The position numbers were made by a program, and so were the translations under genes. This document shows, one piece after another, positions 1-7,860 of a stretch of 23,275 bases of DNA. The stretch's first letter is position 1. Every line of letters begins with the position of its first letter. The stretch is from Chara braunii (Eukaryota > Streptophyta > Charophyceae > Charales > Characeae): assembly GCA_003427395.1 (NCBI GenBank), contig BFEA01000099.1, forward strand, positions 365,775 through 389,049, written 5' to 3'. The notes under the pieces were generated by a model, which saw only the letters and a list, made by a program, of their open reading frames with translations, was not told the DNA's origin and did not search any database.

Positions 1-82
<82 letters not shown>
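1..82. repeat. (AT)n microsatellite at window edge
   Basis: This is an uninterrupted run of about 41 AT dinucleotides. It begins at the first base of the window, so its true length is unknown. It runs into a short T/A stretch and then the 38-bp module at 86-123. Confidence 0.98.
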
Positions 83-85
<3 letters not shown>

Positions 86-88
<3 letters not shown>

Positions 89-123
89 GGTTGGGCAAGT
101 GACCCCGGGCCACTCTGGTAGCC
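86..123. repeat. 38-bp dispersed module, copy A
   Basis: A GC-rich 38-bp module starts CCCGGTTGGGCAAGTG and ends CCACTCTGGTAGCC. Close relatives of the same length lie at 291-328 and 11891-11928, with an inverted copy at 11962-11999. In all four copies the CCCGG end abuts an A/T-rich tract, here the (AT)n run. It is probably part of a dispersed repeat family; no coding potential is seen. Confidence 0.8.
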
Positions 124-290
124 TATGAATTTTTGGAATTTTTCGTTTTTTTTTTTTTTTTAGGTGTGTGTTCGACCCGAATGACCGAACACATCCCCAT
201 CGGAGACCAAACGTTCGGCAGGTTCAGGTTCGAGAGTTCGACCAAACCCGAACGTCAGCAACCCATATAAGTATTTATTTATTTATTTGG
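124..290. other. Spacer between two direct 38-bp modules, with two short inverted repeats
   Basis: This segment lies between module copies A and B. It has a T-run (about 145-161) and two perfect 8-bp inverted repeats: TGTGTTCG at 167-174 with CGAACACA at 186-193, and ACGTTCGG at 211-218 with CCGAACGT at 248-255. The motif TTCG/CGAA recurs densely. It ends with a short (ATTT)n run before copy B. No gene is seen. Confidence 0.6.
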
Positions 291-328
291 CCCGGTCGGG
301 CAAATGGTCCCGGGCCACTCTGGTAGCC
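291..328. repeat. 38-bp dispersed module, copy B
   Basis: This is the second copy, in the same orientation as copy A. It starts CCCGGTCGGGCAAATG and ends CCACTCTGGTAGCC. It follows an (ATTT)n stretch, so its CCCGG end again abuts A/T-rich simple sequence. Confidence 0.8.
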
Positions 329-1000
329 CAGATTATAACAAGTCCTGCTGCAAGGGTTAGACTCTCCAACAGTCACACTCGCTATCTTAACTACCAACCT
401 CCTCACCGAGTTTATAGCCACCAATGAATTCTCATATATTTATCATACTATGAGTTCATATACCCCTGGTTGCACCTTGTTTGGACCACAACCAAACAGT
501 CAACTACGAGGTTCTAGGAGGAGGTTGTATTTTTTTTATGGCTAGAGGTTATATACGTGGCATGTACATTAGCGTGGATACACTGGTATATTCTTTATCA
601 TATCACTACCCCATGTTGTAAGAAGTGATTGAAACTGATGACATACCAAGCCAACGTGAAACCTTTTGGATTAAATGTATCCTACTTCCGAGATTAAGGG
701 ATTGTCAATTAAATCAACAAAATATGAAAAAATGGGATGAATCCAAATACTTATTTGAGGTTGAGGAACAATGGATTGATATTGGACTGAGAATAATGTT
801 GTTGATGCTCGATGTTTTTTTATAGATCTTGGCTAAAAACTGTAACATCAAGGAAGAAGAAACAAAAAATAAAAATTGTAAAACAAAAATAAACCTATGA
901 AAGACGTATATGCAAACTGTTACTGATAAAAAATTAGAAAAACACTTATAGAAGAACTAAATATATTAGAAACACACTTTTAAGAACATGGTCGAATTAA
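329..1000. other. AT-rich intergenic DNA, no gene recognised
   Basis: No conserved coding region is seen. A short open frame at 625-825 gives 66 residues with no recognisable domain. It might be a remnant of the linker that precedes reverse transcriptase in LINEs, but this is too weak to call. The 20-mer AACAATGGATTGATATTGGA at 767-786 recurs exactly at 1270-1289. Confidence 0.5.
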
Positions 1001-1018
1001 CTTAAAATCGAAGGGATT

Positions 1019-1243
1019 GTGGGTTTTGACCGTAAGACAAAATTAACTTTTAGATTGTTCCTTTTAAAAAACACCAAGCCATTGATGCATGAATTTTTCC
1101 ACCCTTTTAATTTTGCTGCTCCAGTTGCATTCTCTACAACAGAAATGTACTCCTATGCACGAAACTACTTCAAAAACATCCTCATCACCCTCAGACCGAA
1201 CGAATCATTGGAAGCAAACCTAACTGCACATTTCAAGTTTTAA
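1019..1243 (+). pseudogene. Possible LINE linker fragment
   Basis: This is a 74-residue open stretch. Its C-terminal half, around SYARNYFKNIL followed by RPNESLEANL, resembles the region between the endonuclease and reverse transcriptase of plant LINE ORF2 proteins. There, an (A..YF..lL) block precedes the RT fingers. The strand and position (upstream of the clear RT fragment at 1848) agree with that. The similarity is short and judged by eye, and an accidental ORF in AT-rich DNA is a real alternative. Confidence 0.22.
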
Positions 1244-1259
1244 AACCGTTCACGGACAT

Positions 1260-1356
1260 GACACACACGAACAATGGATTGATATTGGATTCATCCCTAC
1301 TTAAAACCGCTGTATTAATTTCCCTACTCTTTTAAAATCCATTGTTCGTGTGTGTC
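1260..1356. repeat. Perfect 21-bp inverted repeat (hairpin)
   Basis: Positions 1260-1280 (GACACACACGAAC, continuing to GGATT) are exactly complementary to 1336-1356, around a 55-nt loop. If transcribed this would form a 21-bp perfect stem. A second inverted pair, CGTTGGCTC at 1361-1369 and GAGCCAACG at 1440-1448, lies just downstream, so this is a small cluster of rearranged repeats. It may be a foldback element remnant. Confidence 0.85.
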
Positions 1357-1366
1357 TCAACGTTGG

Positions 1367-1478
1367 CTCCATCATATTCCCTATGGAACACTGTTTTAAA
1401 ACTTGATTTAACTCCATCATATTCCCTATGGAACAGTACCGAGCCAACGTGTGTGTCTGCACGAGCTCCCTATGGAAC
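1367..1478. repeat. 24-bp direct repeats plus partial third copy
   Basis: CTCCATCATATTCCCTATGG plus four more bases occurs at 1367-1390 and exactly again at 1412-1435. A shortened copy (CTCCCTATGGAAC) lies at 1466-1478. The unit spacing is 45 bp between the first two. The cluster sits between the arms of the CGTTGGCTC/GAGCCAACG inverted pair. Confidence 0.85.
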
Positions 1479-1677
1479 TTTATATTACAAAAAAAAAGAC
1501 ACGAGAGATGTGCTTAACTCCATATCAATTTTCCTACTTAACCGTGGCGTGGTCTTAATTGGTTCGTTAAAATCTTAGCTTTGAGATTAGTCAGGTATCT
1601 ATCATAACGAAATGGTGGCATAAAAGGGACGTTTGTCTAGTGTAGATCAATATTTGAAATTAAGGAAAAGTACTCAA

Positions 1678-1841
1678 GAGTCACAACATGAGTTATAATT
1701 GTACTACGGGCCAAGATACAGTTTTAAATTGCAGTTTGGGCAATGTATATAACCTAACTTTCTGTCAAGATAGGGTGCCCGAAGTGCAATTGCAAACTGT
1801 AGTTTGCCCGATAGTGCAATTATAACTCATTTTTGTGACTC
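1678..1841. mobile_element. 164-bp foldback (MITE-like) element
   Basis: The left arm 1678-1741 begins GAGTCACAACATGAGTTATA. The right arm 1777-1841, read on the other strand, begins GAGTCACAAAAATGAGTTAT. The arms stay similar for about 65 bp around a short centre. The flanks TACTCAA and TATTCAA could be a decayed 7-bp target duplication. No ORF is present, so it is a non-autonomous foldback element. It lies directly against the start of the recognisable LINE reverse transcriptase fragment. Confidence 0.75.
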
Positions 1842-1847
1842 TATTCA

Positions 1848-2154
1848 ACTTACCTCTTGAAATTATCTTGACAACCGTCCAAACCTTCAAGATCATCGTC
1901 AAAGAGAAAAGAGAGGTGGCCATAATGTTATTAGACATGGAAAAAACATTCGATAAAGTTGGTTGGATTTTCATCTCTATTACCCTAAGACACACGAACT
2001 TTGGGTCCTCCTCTCGCAAGCAGGTTCATGCGATGCGTTATCAAGCAACAAAAGTAGTAAATGTGAACTGTAGGCTGTCATAAAAATTTCCTTTGACAAA
2101 GTCGTTTGAATAAGGTTGGCTCTTGACCCACTTTTTGTTTGTCCTACAAAACTA
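1848..2154 (+). pseudogene. LINE reverse transcriptase fragment (fingers/palm, motifs A and B), interrupted
   Basis: This frame encodes part of a non-LTR retrotransposon reverse transcriptase, the enzyme that copies LINE RNA at the target site. Translation shows AIMLLDMEKTFDKVGW, the motif A block (LLDxEKAFDxVxW in the family), then LRHTNFG and a VNVNCRLS block matching the usual V.VNG.LS. The same frame then runs past a TAA into KFPLTKSF(stop)GWLLTHFLFVLQ, a decayed form of the motif B region (FPLTRSVRQGCPLAP.LFVLQ). The catalytic Asp of motif A is retained. Two in-frame stops, and replacement of the QGCP core, make it non-functional. The frame stops at a TIR-bounded insertion (2155 to about 3511) and continues on its far side. 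Confidence 0.85.
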
Positions 2155-2242
2155 GTATTTCGTTAAAATTAACATTTTTTTCACTATTTTCACGAAAATT
2201 GGTCTTTCAGAAAAAACAACATTTTTTATCATTTTTTTGTAT

Positions 2243-2401
2243 CCACGATATAAGTCCATTGATGGTCCGACATCCCCAAGACGTTGGACCATTCAATCTA
2301 CCTCAATTGTTCTCATTCTTTTTTTACCCTCAATGTATTTTGACGATACTCTACGTCGAGATACGTCAGATGGTCATCACATCAATGGTCTGATGTCGTG
2401 G
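2243..2401. repeat. Imperfect inverted repeat inside the nested transposon
   Basis: CCACGATATAAGTCCATTGA at 2243-2262 pairs imperfectly with the region 2380-2401 (whose complement reads CCCACGACATCAGACCATTG). Inside it is a smaller pair, TGGTCC at about 2264 with GGACCA at about 2286. These are subterminal structures of the nested element; no gene is seen. Confidence 0.55.
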
Positions 2402-2482
2402 GCAGAGCAACATGCTATGTAAAAACGTTTTTTTTTGCATGCCCAGTTGCTTTAAAAAAAAAAAGAATGCTATGCTGCCAGC

Positions 2483-2557
2483 TGTCCGATTTGGAGACGT
2501 TTCCCCCGAACGTCTCCTGGAAACGGGGTGGAGGGGAGTTGTCTGAAAAATCGGACA
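2483..2557. repeat. Two nested perfect stems
   Basis: The outer stem TGTCCGATTT (2483-2492) is exactly complementary to AAATCGGACA (2548-2557). Inside it, GGAGACGTT (2493-2501) is exactly complementary to AACGTCTCC (2509-2517) around a 7-nt C-rich loop. The outer and inner left arms are adjacent with no gap. The TTGTCCGATT motif recurs at 3423-3432. Confidence 0.8.
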
Positions 2558-2693
2558 ACAACATTTTGGCCAAAAGAAAAGAGAAAAAAGAAATCGGGGG
2601 CGGTATGTTGACCACGAGGGGACCCCCAAAAAAACATTTCAGCCTATTATGAGTAAAAACGAGAAAAAAATCAAAAACACTAAAATGAGTCAT

Positions 2694-2966
2694 CGGTGAT
2701 GGAGGAGGAAGAGGAGGAGAAGGAGGAAGAAGAAGCGGAGGAGGAGGAATGGGAGTAGGAGGAGGAGGAGGGGGAGGGGGGAGGAGGAGGAGGAGGAAAA
2801 CGAAGAGGAGTAGGATGAGGACAAGGAGGAGGAGGTGGAGGAGAAGGATGACGAAAACGTTGATTGGGAGTAGGAGGAGAAGAAGAAAGGAGAGGGGAAG
2901 GCGGAGGAAAATGAGGAGGAAAAGGATGAGGAACGAAGGAAGAGAGCCGATTAACCGACCCCCCAT
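2694..2966. repeat. Purine (GGA/GAA)-rich tract
   Basis: This is a strand-asymmetric GGA/GAA/GGAG tract of about 270 bp on the + strand, with very few pyrimidines. The long open frames on both strands here (Arg/Gly/Glu-rich on +, Pro/Ser/Leu-rich on -) follow from the composition. Mirror symmetry and G-runs could allow triplex or quadruplex formation, which is inferred from composition alone. Confidence 0.85.
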
Positions 2967-3029
2967 TTTTCACCTCAGTTTATAAGAAAACCATGTCGTA
3001 GGAAACTGAAATGGAAAAGGGAGAAAACG

Positions 3030-3440
3030 AGGAGGAGGAGGAGGTGGCTAACCTATGCCTCGGCGGCGATGGCACATGGGGTTGAGGCCGTGGGCATCGG
3101 AGTTCAGCAGCGGCAACACCAAACTCCGCCGACAGCGCACGAGCCAAGATGTGCTCGTGGGAGGCTGCCGAGACCCCTGCTTTCAAATTTGAAAATAACC
3201 CAATCGGGGCCATCGATATCGTAAATCTGGCGGTCTATATCAGACCGTTTTCTTTGTTAATTTCAGAGGTCTGTCGGCCTCCAAAATGTTTTTTGGCACG
3301 GCCTCCCACGTCGCCTGTGCCCACAGCCCACCTCTGTGCCACCCAAGTTCCTGTCACGCCCCCCCCCCCCCACTAATTTTGTTCTTCCATCGGACGTGGG
3401 ACCCTTCACGGACAACTGACCGGTTGTCCGATTGAACAGT
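3030..3440. other. GC-rich cargo segment of the nested transposon
   Basis: This segment is clearly GC-richer than the LINE on either side. It contains CGGTCT/AGACCG (about 3231-3247), a 14-C run at 3358-3371 and a perfect pair CGGACAAC (3409-3416) with GTTGTCCG (3423-3430). The open frames 3149-3376 (+) and 2980-3213 (-) show no recognisable domain. It may be captured host sequence, but I cannot name a source. Confidence 0.5.
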
Positions 3441-3516
3441 CCCCGAAGGTCAGCAGCGTTCTGAAAATCTGATCTAGTAACATAGAAAAAATGTAAATTT
3501 TAACGAAATACAAGTT

Positions 3517-5119
3517 AAAACTATAAAACCTTATGGATAACATCAGATGTAAAGATTTCATAATTGGTTTCAGACTTACATCTACTCTTCACTGGAAGTG
3601 CAACACCACTGCAGATAGTTAGTCTCACATGAACTTTGAGAATACGAGGGAATCATTGTAAGAACTAGATAAAGTAATTAACAACTATTGCGATTTAAAT
3701 GAAACCTCAATTAACTGGAATAAATTCATATTTTTTATATCCCTTTCGTTTAAATTGGAATTAGATTGGGGTATGCAACATGTAACAATCCAAAATTTAG
3801 AAAGATTCCTTGACATTCAACTCTCACTTTTAGATGCCTCATTGTCTCGTGATTCTCAACTGGCCTCCAAAATTACATTATTTATTATGAACTGAGTTAA
3901 AAAATATTTTTTCTCATTATTTGGAAAGACATTGGTCTTATTGTCGGTTACATTTTCACTTCTATAGTTTTCATGTTTCATTTACATGTTGGGAGATGTG
4001 GCTCACAAAATAGTACATACACCGGTAACTAGATACCTGTGGAAACCCAAAGAAGGAAAAGAACAGTTTTTTATGCCCAATAATGTGTGGGAACTGATTA
4101 GAGCAATAAGAGATCAGGGTGGATGAAGTATCCTTAACCCTAAGCTTGAGAACATAGCACTGCTAGCGAATGGTTTGTCAAGGGAATGAAAGAACATCAG
4201 AACAAGATATTCAAGCACGTGGTGAATATATCTTATCTGCAGAATGATAATTGTTTGTCTCATCAAATGTCTAGAGATGTTTAGAGTTGTTCACCTTTGC
4301 AAGAAACAAATTTAAAAGTAAATTGTGGGAGTATAGTTTTGCCTAACGCCCAAAAAAGGCCAACTACCAAATCAGAGATCTTTATTCAACCTTTATTTGA
4401 TAATCCCTTTATTGTCCAAGAGGAATTTTAATTGTTCATGGGAAAGCTTCGATAAATCTTGAATTTCTAGACGGGTAATTAAATTTAGAGATGCCTTGGA
4501 CGCGGAGTTGTAAGATTGGGCTTCAACATATTTTTTAAACATTAAGCTACCAAGACTGCACAATATTCACACTAATAGCAAGAACTAAACGTGACGCTTA
4601 TAAAAGTTTGGGTGATTACATTTAGACGTTCACTCATACAAACTTGCAACAAATGGTTCAAAAGAGAGGAGGATGTGGACTACGTCCAGAGAACCATAGG
4701 CCTTGACCTACCATCATGGATTAGGGTCCAAAAATTGGTACTCACAAAAAGTTTCATTTAAGACCAACCATTGTGTTTTTTTGAAGAAAAGAGCATCCAA
4801 TTAAACCCAAATTTGTGAAGATGTGATAGAAGTGAGAGTGTGGTCCAAATTTGACATGACGGGGAAGCAGCAGTGTACACTGGGCAGAGAGGCACGTACC
4901 TACTCCGTAGAGCCCTTCCTCCCGGATGGAGAGCGCAGAAGGGCGAGCGCTCATACCATTAACATTGTACAACTCTCGATTATGGATAAGAATAAAGAGG
5001 CCGAAGGTACAAAGAAAACTTGTTACGGTAACATCAGAGAGGTGGAAAACCAAATAACGTCAATTGATGTAAAAAACGAAGTTAGTGAGAATGTAAGAAC
5101 AACTAAACAAACTACATGA
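3517..5119 (+). pseudogene. LINE reverse transcriptase, second part and C-terminal region
   Basis: This is the continuation of the LINE after the nested insertion. The translation carries LMDNIRCKDFIIGFRL, then NTTADS at the place of motif C (normally ADD, here one Asp short), then ENTRESL(stop)ELDKVINNYCDLN and SINWNKF (family: YC.LSG..INW.KS). Next come RFLDIQL, SLFGKTLVL, and TRYLWKPKEGKEQF (family RFLWGG). DQGG(stop)SILNPKLENIALLA matches the GGLGI..L...N.ALLAKW block. A frameshift near 4168 moves the C-terminal part (WFVKGMKEHQNKIF) to another frame. Stops at 3893, 3965 and 4124 confirm decay. Weaker similarity runs to a 98-residue open stretch at 4823-5119. It lies on the same strand as 1848-2154 and is clearly the same element. 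Confidence 0.82.
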
Positions 5120-7470
5120 ACAGAGAATTGCTAGCATGCTTGGGATGTAGTTTCAAGATGTGGTACCTTCTATAAAATAGTTGATCTTGAATGAGATGGA
5201 AGTGTCGTGCGCTCGCTCAAGGTGTTTTTGGGTTTGAGAAACAACTTCACGTATCTGAGTTCATTGCCCCTTCTCCCTCATAACTTAAATATAGCATTGT
5301 TGTAGGAAACAATGATAAACGTTTTTATTTAAAGCCTTTCCCTAAATGGAGGAATGCGTTGAGATAAGAATAAGCCCCGACATGCAAAACTATGCGTCGG
5401 GTTAGGGGTACATTGGACATATTTGCAGGGGTATTATTATATGTGTTATTTGACATCTCAAAACGACGCCTTATTCACAAAGGAACCTCCAGGTAAACAT
5501 CAACTACAAGCTAAAGTTCGTAAGCAAATGAGGTACACGATTTTAGTGAAGGAGGACAATATTTTTTTGCTTCATTTAAAGAGAAGGACATCCTTTAGGA
5601 TCCTCAATTTTTTTTTTTTCCCAAATAGATTATATGCAAAATAACTTCAGTAAGGAAGTAGATTATTTACCTTAAGCTTGAAGTTACGGACTTTTTGATA
5701 CACTGGACTTATTTTCTAGCCCTACAGAATTTGGGTTTAAGCTCCAACTTCTAGGTTGAGATGCGGAGGGAGTATCGGTCTCCAATGCCTTTCTTAATAA
5801 ATACAAAGTTTAATTAAGAAAAAAAGAAGTGTCAGCCCCTACAGTTCAAGGTCAGGGCGTATGAAAAAGTTGGTGGTGATCGGGATAAGGCAAATGCAGA
5901 TTTTGGGGGTTTTCGACGTACCTCTCTGTTTTAGAGGTATCCGACAAAATAACCAAACTTTTATGGGTATTTCAACATTTTTCCTATTATTTATTGTTAC
6001 TACATCCCTATGTCAGGAGAAAAGTTCCACTAGGTTAAGTATTTGTAGTGTGATAAGTGTGGGATAGGTGGGGGCGGAAAGATGGCAGCGAGAAATAAGG
6101 AAAATAACAACGACAAACCATTTCAAGACAAAGAAAAAGAAAATTATTAAGGAGTAAATAAAGTGTTTTTCCCATATGTTGTATTTGCTTCAGGCAGGGT
6201 GGTAGATGTCCAACTATAATTCAGTAACAATGATTGTGGCAGTCAAAACGACCACATGTGAGTGCACAAATATAACATATTCATTGATAATAGCATGAGG
6301 TTTCCTTTTAAATGGGCTAGAGTGCACACATTTCTCCTTCGATCAAACAAAAATTCACTTTCGGCAAAGAAAGAGGAGGGCGAGGTGATGATTTGATAAT
6401 GCTTACATGAAGTACTTGTAGGGAAAAAAAAAATCCTATATGTTTTCGCGGGAATAGGGCGCTCAATTTTAGAAGGCAAGAGTTTCGTAGGTGTGATGTT
6501 GTGGCTGCACGCGCGAAATAGTTGTTGCGATCCTCTTCAAAAATCTAAGTAGTCCTTTACACGTACCCTTCCCCGAAAAAGTAGGCGACCTTTTTTTTTT
6601 CCCTTTCTTGTTGTGTCCGCCATCTCCTGTTGCAACGTTTTTTGTGTCCATGCTCCCACAACATTTTACTCGCGCCTTCGTAATACCTCCGTGGGAGTCG
6701 GGTTAGGGGGATAGGATTTTTCTTTTATGTCGTGCGCATCTCGACACCGGCTTTGGAACATTACAGTTGACTACTGGCTTCGGATCAACCCCTAACTCCA
6801 TGCGGAATATGTTGTGAGTTAGGGGATCAAACCCTTCCAAACGCCTCCCAAAGCATAATCACTTTCCAACAACAAAAAAATGGTATTACATTAAAGCATA
6901 TTTGCGGCCGTGAAAGAACTAACACAAAAAATATGAAAAACAAAACTGTCAATTTGAAAAAAAAAATACATCATTTTCTGTATTTAATTTATGAACATAG
7001 GTTACCGCTGATTTTCGACCGAATCCACAGTACCTGACAATCACACACCGTATACACTAATCCAAATACGTCGATATTAGTGAAACTTTTGTCAAGGATC
7101 CCGTGTCACATAGCAAATGAAAAAACAAACATAGAGCCTTGCTTCATAACACATGAAATAAAAAAATAAACAAATGCATTATCTCGAGGAAAAATGAAGA
7201 GGTTCACATCATTGCCTAAAATAACAACAATAAATTTGAGCATTTCGATGGGTAGATGCACTCGTTTTTTTTTGCTTCATGAGGCTTATACAGAGACTCA
7301 CATCAGATATGCAAATCGACACATTGCAAAGTTAAGACACTAGGGGGGCAATAAAAAAACTGTTGAACACAAATTAACTATGTACACATATTGCACATTG
7401 CACACTAATACCGACTATGCATGATTGTTCGAACCTCCATAGATATACAAAAATAAACTAACTATTAGGA
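5120..7470. other. AT-rich intergenic DNA with scattered hairpins, no gene recognised
   Basis: No convincing coding region was found. Short open frames (5423-5644, 5861-6067, and minus-strand 6243-6479 and 6469-6651) have no recognisable domains. One perfect 10-bp inverted repeat is present: CCCCTAACTC at 6789-6798 with GAGTTAGGGG at 6816-6825. The 13-mer GTCGGGTTAGGGG occurs near 5396 and again near 6698. Confidence 0.5.
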
Positions 7471-7860
7471 ATGACCCAATTAGGTTTTGGGAAATCAATG
7501 AGGGGTAATTCTATATGGTTTTTAAACCAAGGGAGTTCGAATAGGGTTGAGGCCTGGTATTTGAAAAATCAATCAAGGGAAATTAGATATAGCTTTAAAC
7601 TAAGGCAGTGGTCCGATAACCAAAGGAGTTCGAATATGGTTGAAGTCGGTGTCGGTGTCTCCAAAGTTAATGGAGTTCCGATAGGAAATAAGGGAGTCAC
7701 TACTTGGTTACGTGGCACATACATAACCCGCATAATTTTGAATCAGATGAGGAAGGCCTCAATCGAAGACTTCTTGCGCATAGTTTCTCCTCGTTGCGAG
7801 CCCGGTAGGGAAACCCAAGCAAGTAAAACATATATTTACATTCACTCTCAAAACATATAA
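7471..7860 (+). other. Unassigned 129-codon open frame with an internal repeat
   Basis: The frame is open from an ATG to a TAA with no recognisable domain. It carries an in-frame internal repeat: GGAGTTCGAATA.GGTTGA occurs at 7532-7550 and 7625-7643, 93 bp (31 codons) apart, giving QGSSNRVE and QRSSNMVE. A weaker third copy follows (GGAGTTCCGATAGG). The length is not far above what random AT-rich sequence yields. I see no promoter or splice evidence, so it is more likely a repeat-derived chance ORF than a gene. Confidence 0.15.

Larger units (their letters stand above)
2155..3511. mobile_element. Non-autonomous TIR DNA transposon nested in the LINE (possibly Mutator-like)
   Basis: Positions 2155-2180 and the reverse complement of 3486-3511 match at 25 of 26 bases (both start GTATTTCGTTAAAATT). 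AAAACTA lies immediately outside the left end (2148-2154) and five bases outside the right end (3517-3523); widened to nine bases it matches 7 of 9. The LINE reading frame stops at the left edge and resumes at the right edge with the next expected block, which independently supports an insertion. No transposase is encoded. The contents are hairpins, a purine-rich tract and a GC-rich segment. The TIR and an 8-9 bp duplication would fit Mutator-like elements, but the superfamily is inferred. Confidence 0.72.

Noticed and set aside
2330-2360. MYFDDTL in a + strand frame, resembling RT motif C (ADD)
   Set aside because: It lies inside the nested transposon, not in LINE order; the true motif C position is at about 3611-3620 (decayed to TADS).
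2415-2985. Long Leu/Pro-rich and Arg/Gly-rich ORFs on both strands
   Set aside because: They arise from the purine-rich tract; all frames are open for compositional reasons.
3011-3085. Short + frame reading MEKGENEEEEEVANLCLGG, like an acidic stretch in some LTR-element gag-pol proteins
   Set aside because: Only a dozen residues, mostly from a GAG microsatellite; no zinc knuckle or protease is nearby.
4754-5053. 99-codon minus-strand ORF
   Set aside because: It is antisense to the C-terminal LINE remnant on the + strand, with no domain of its own.
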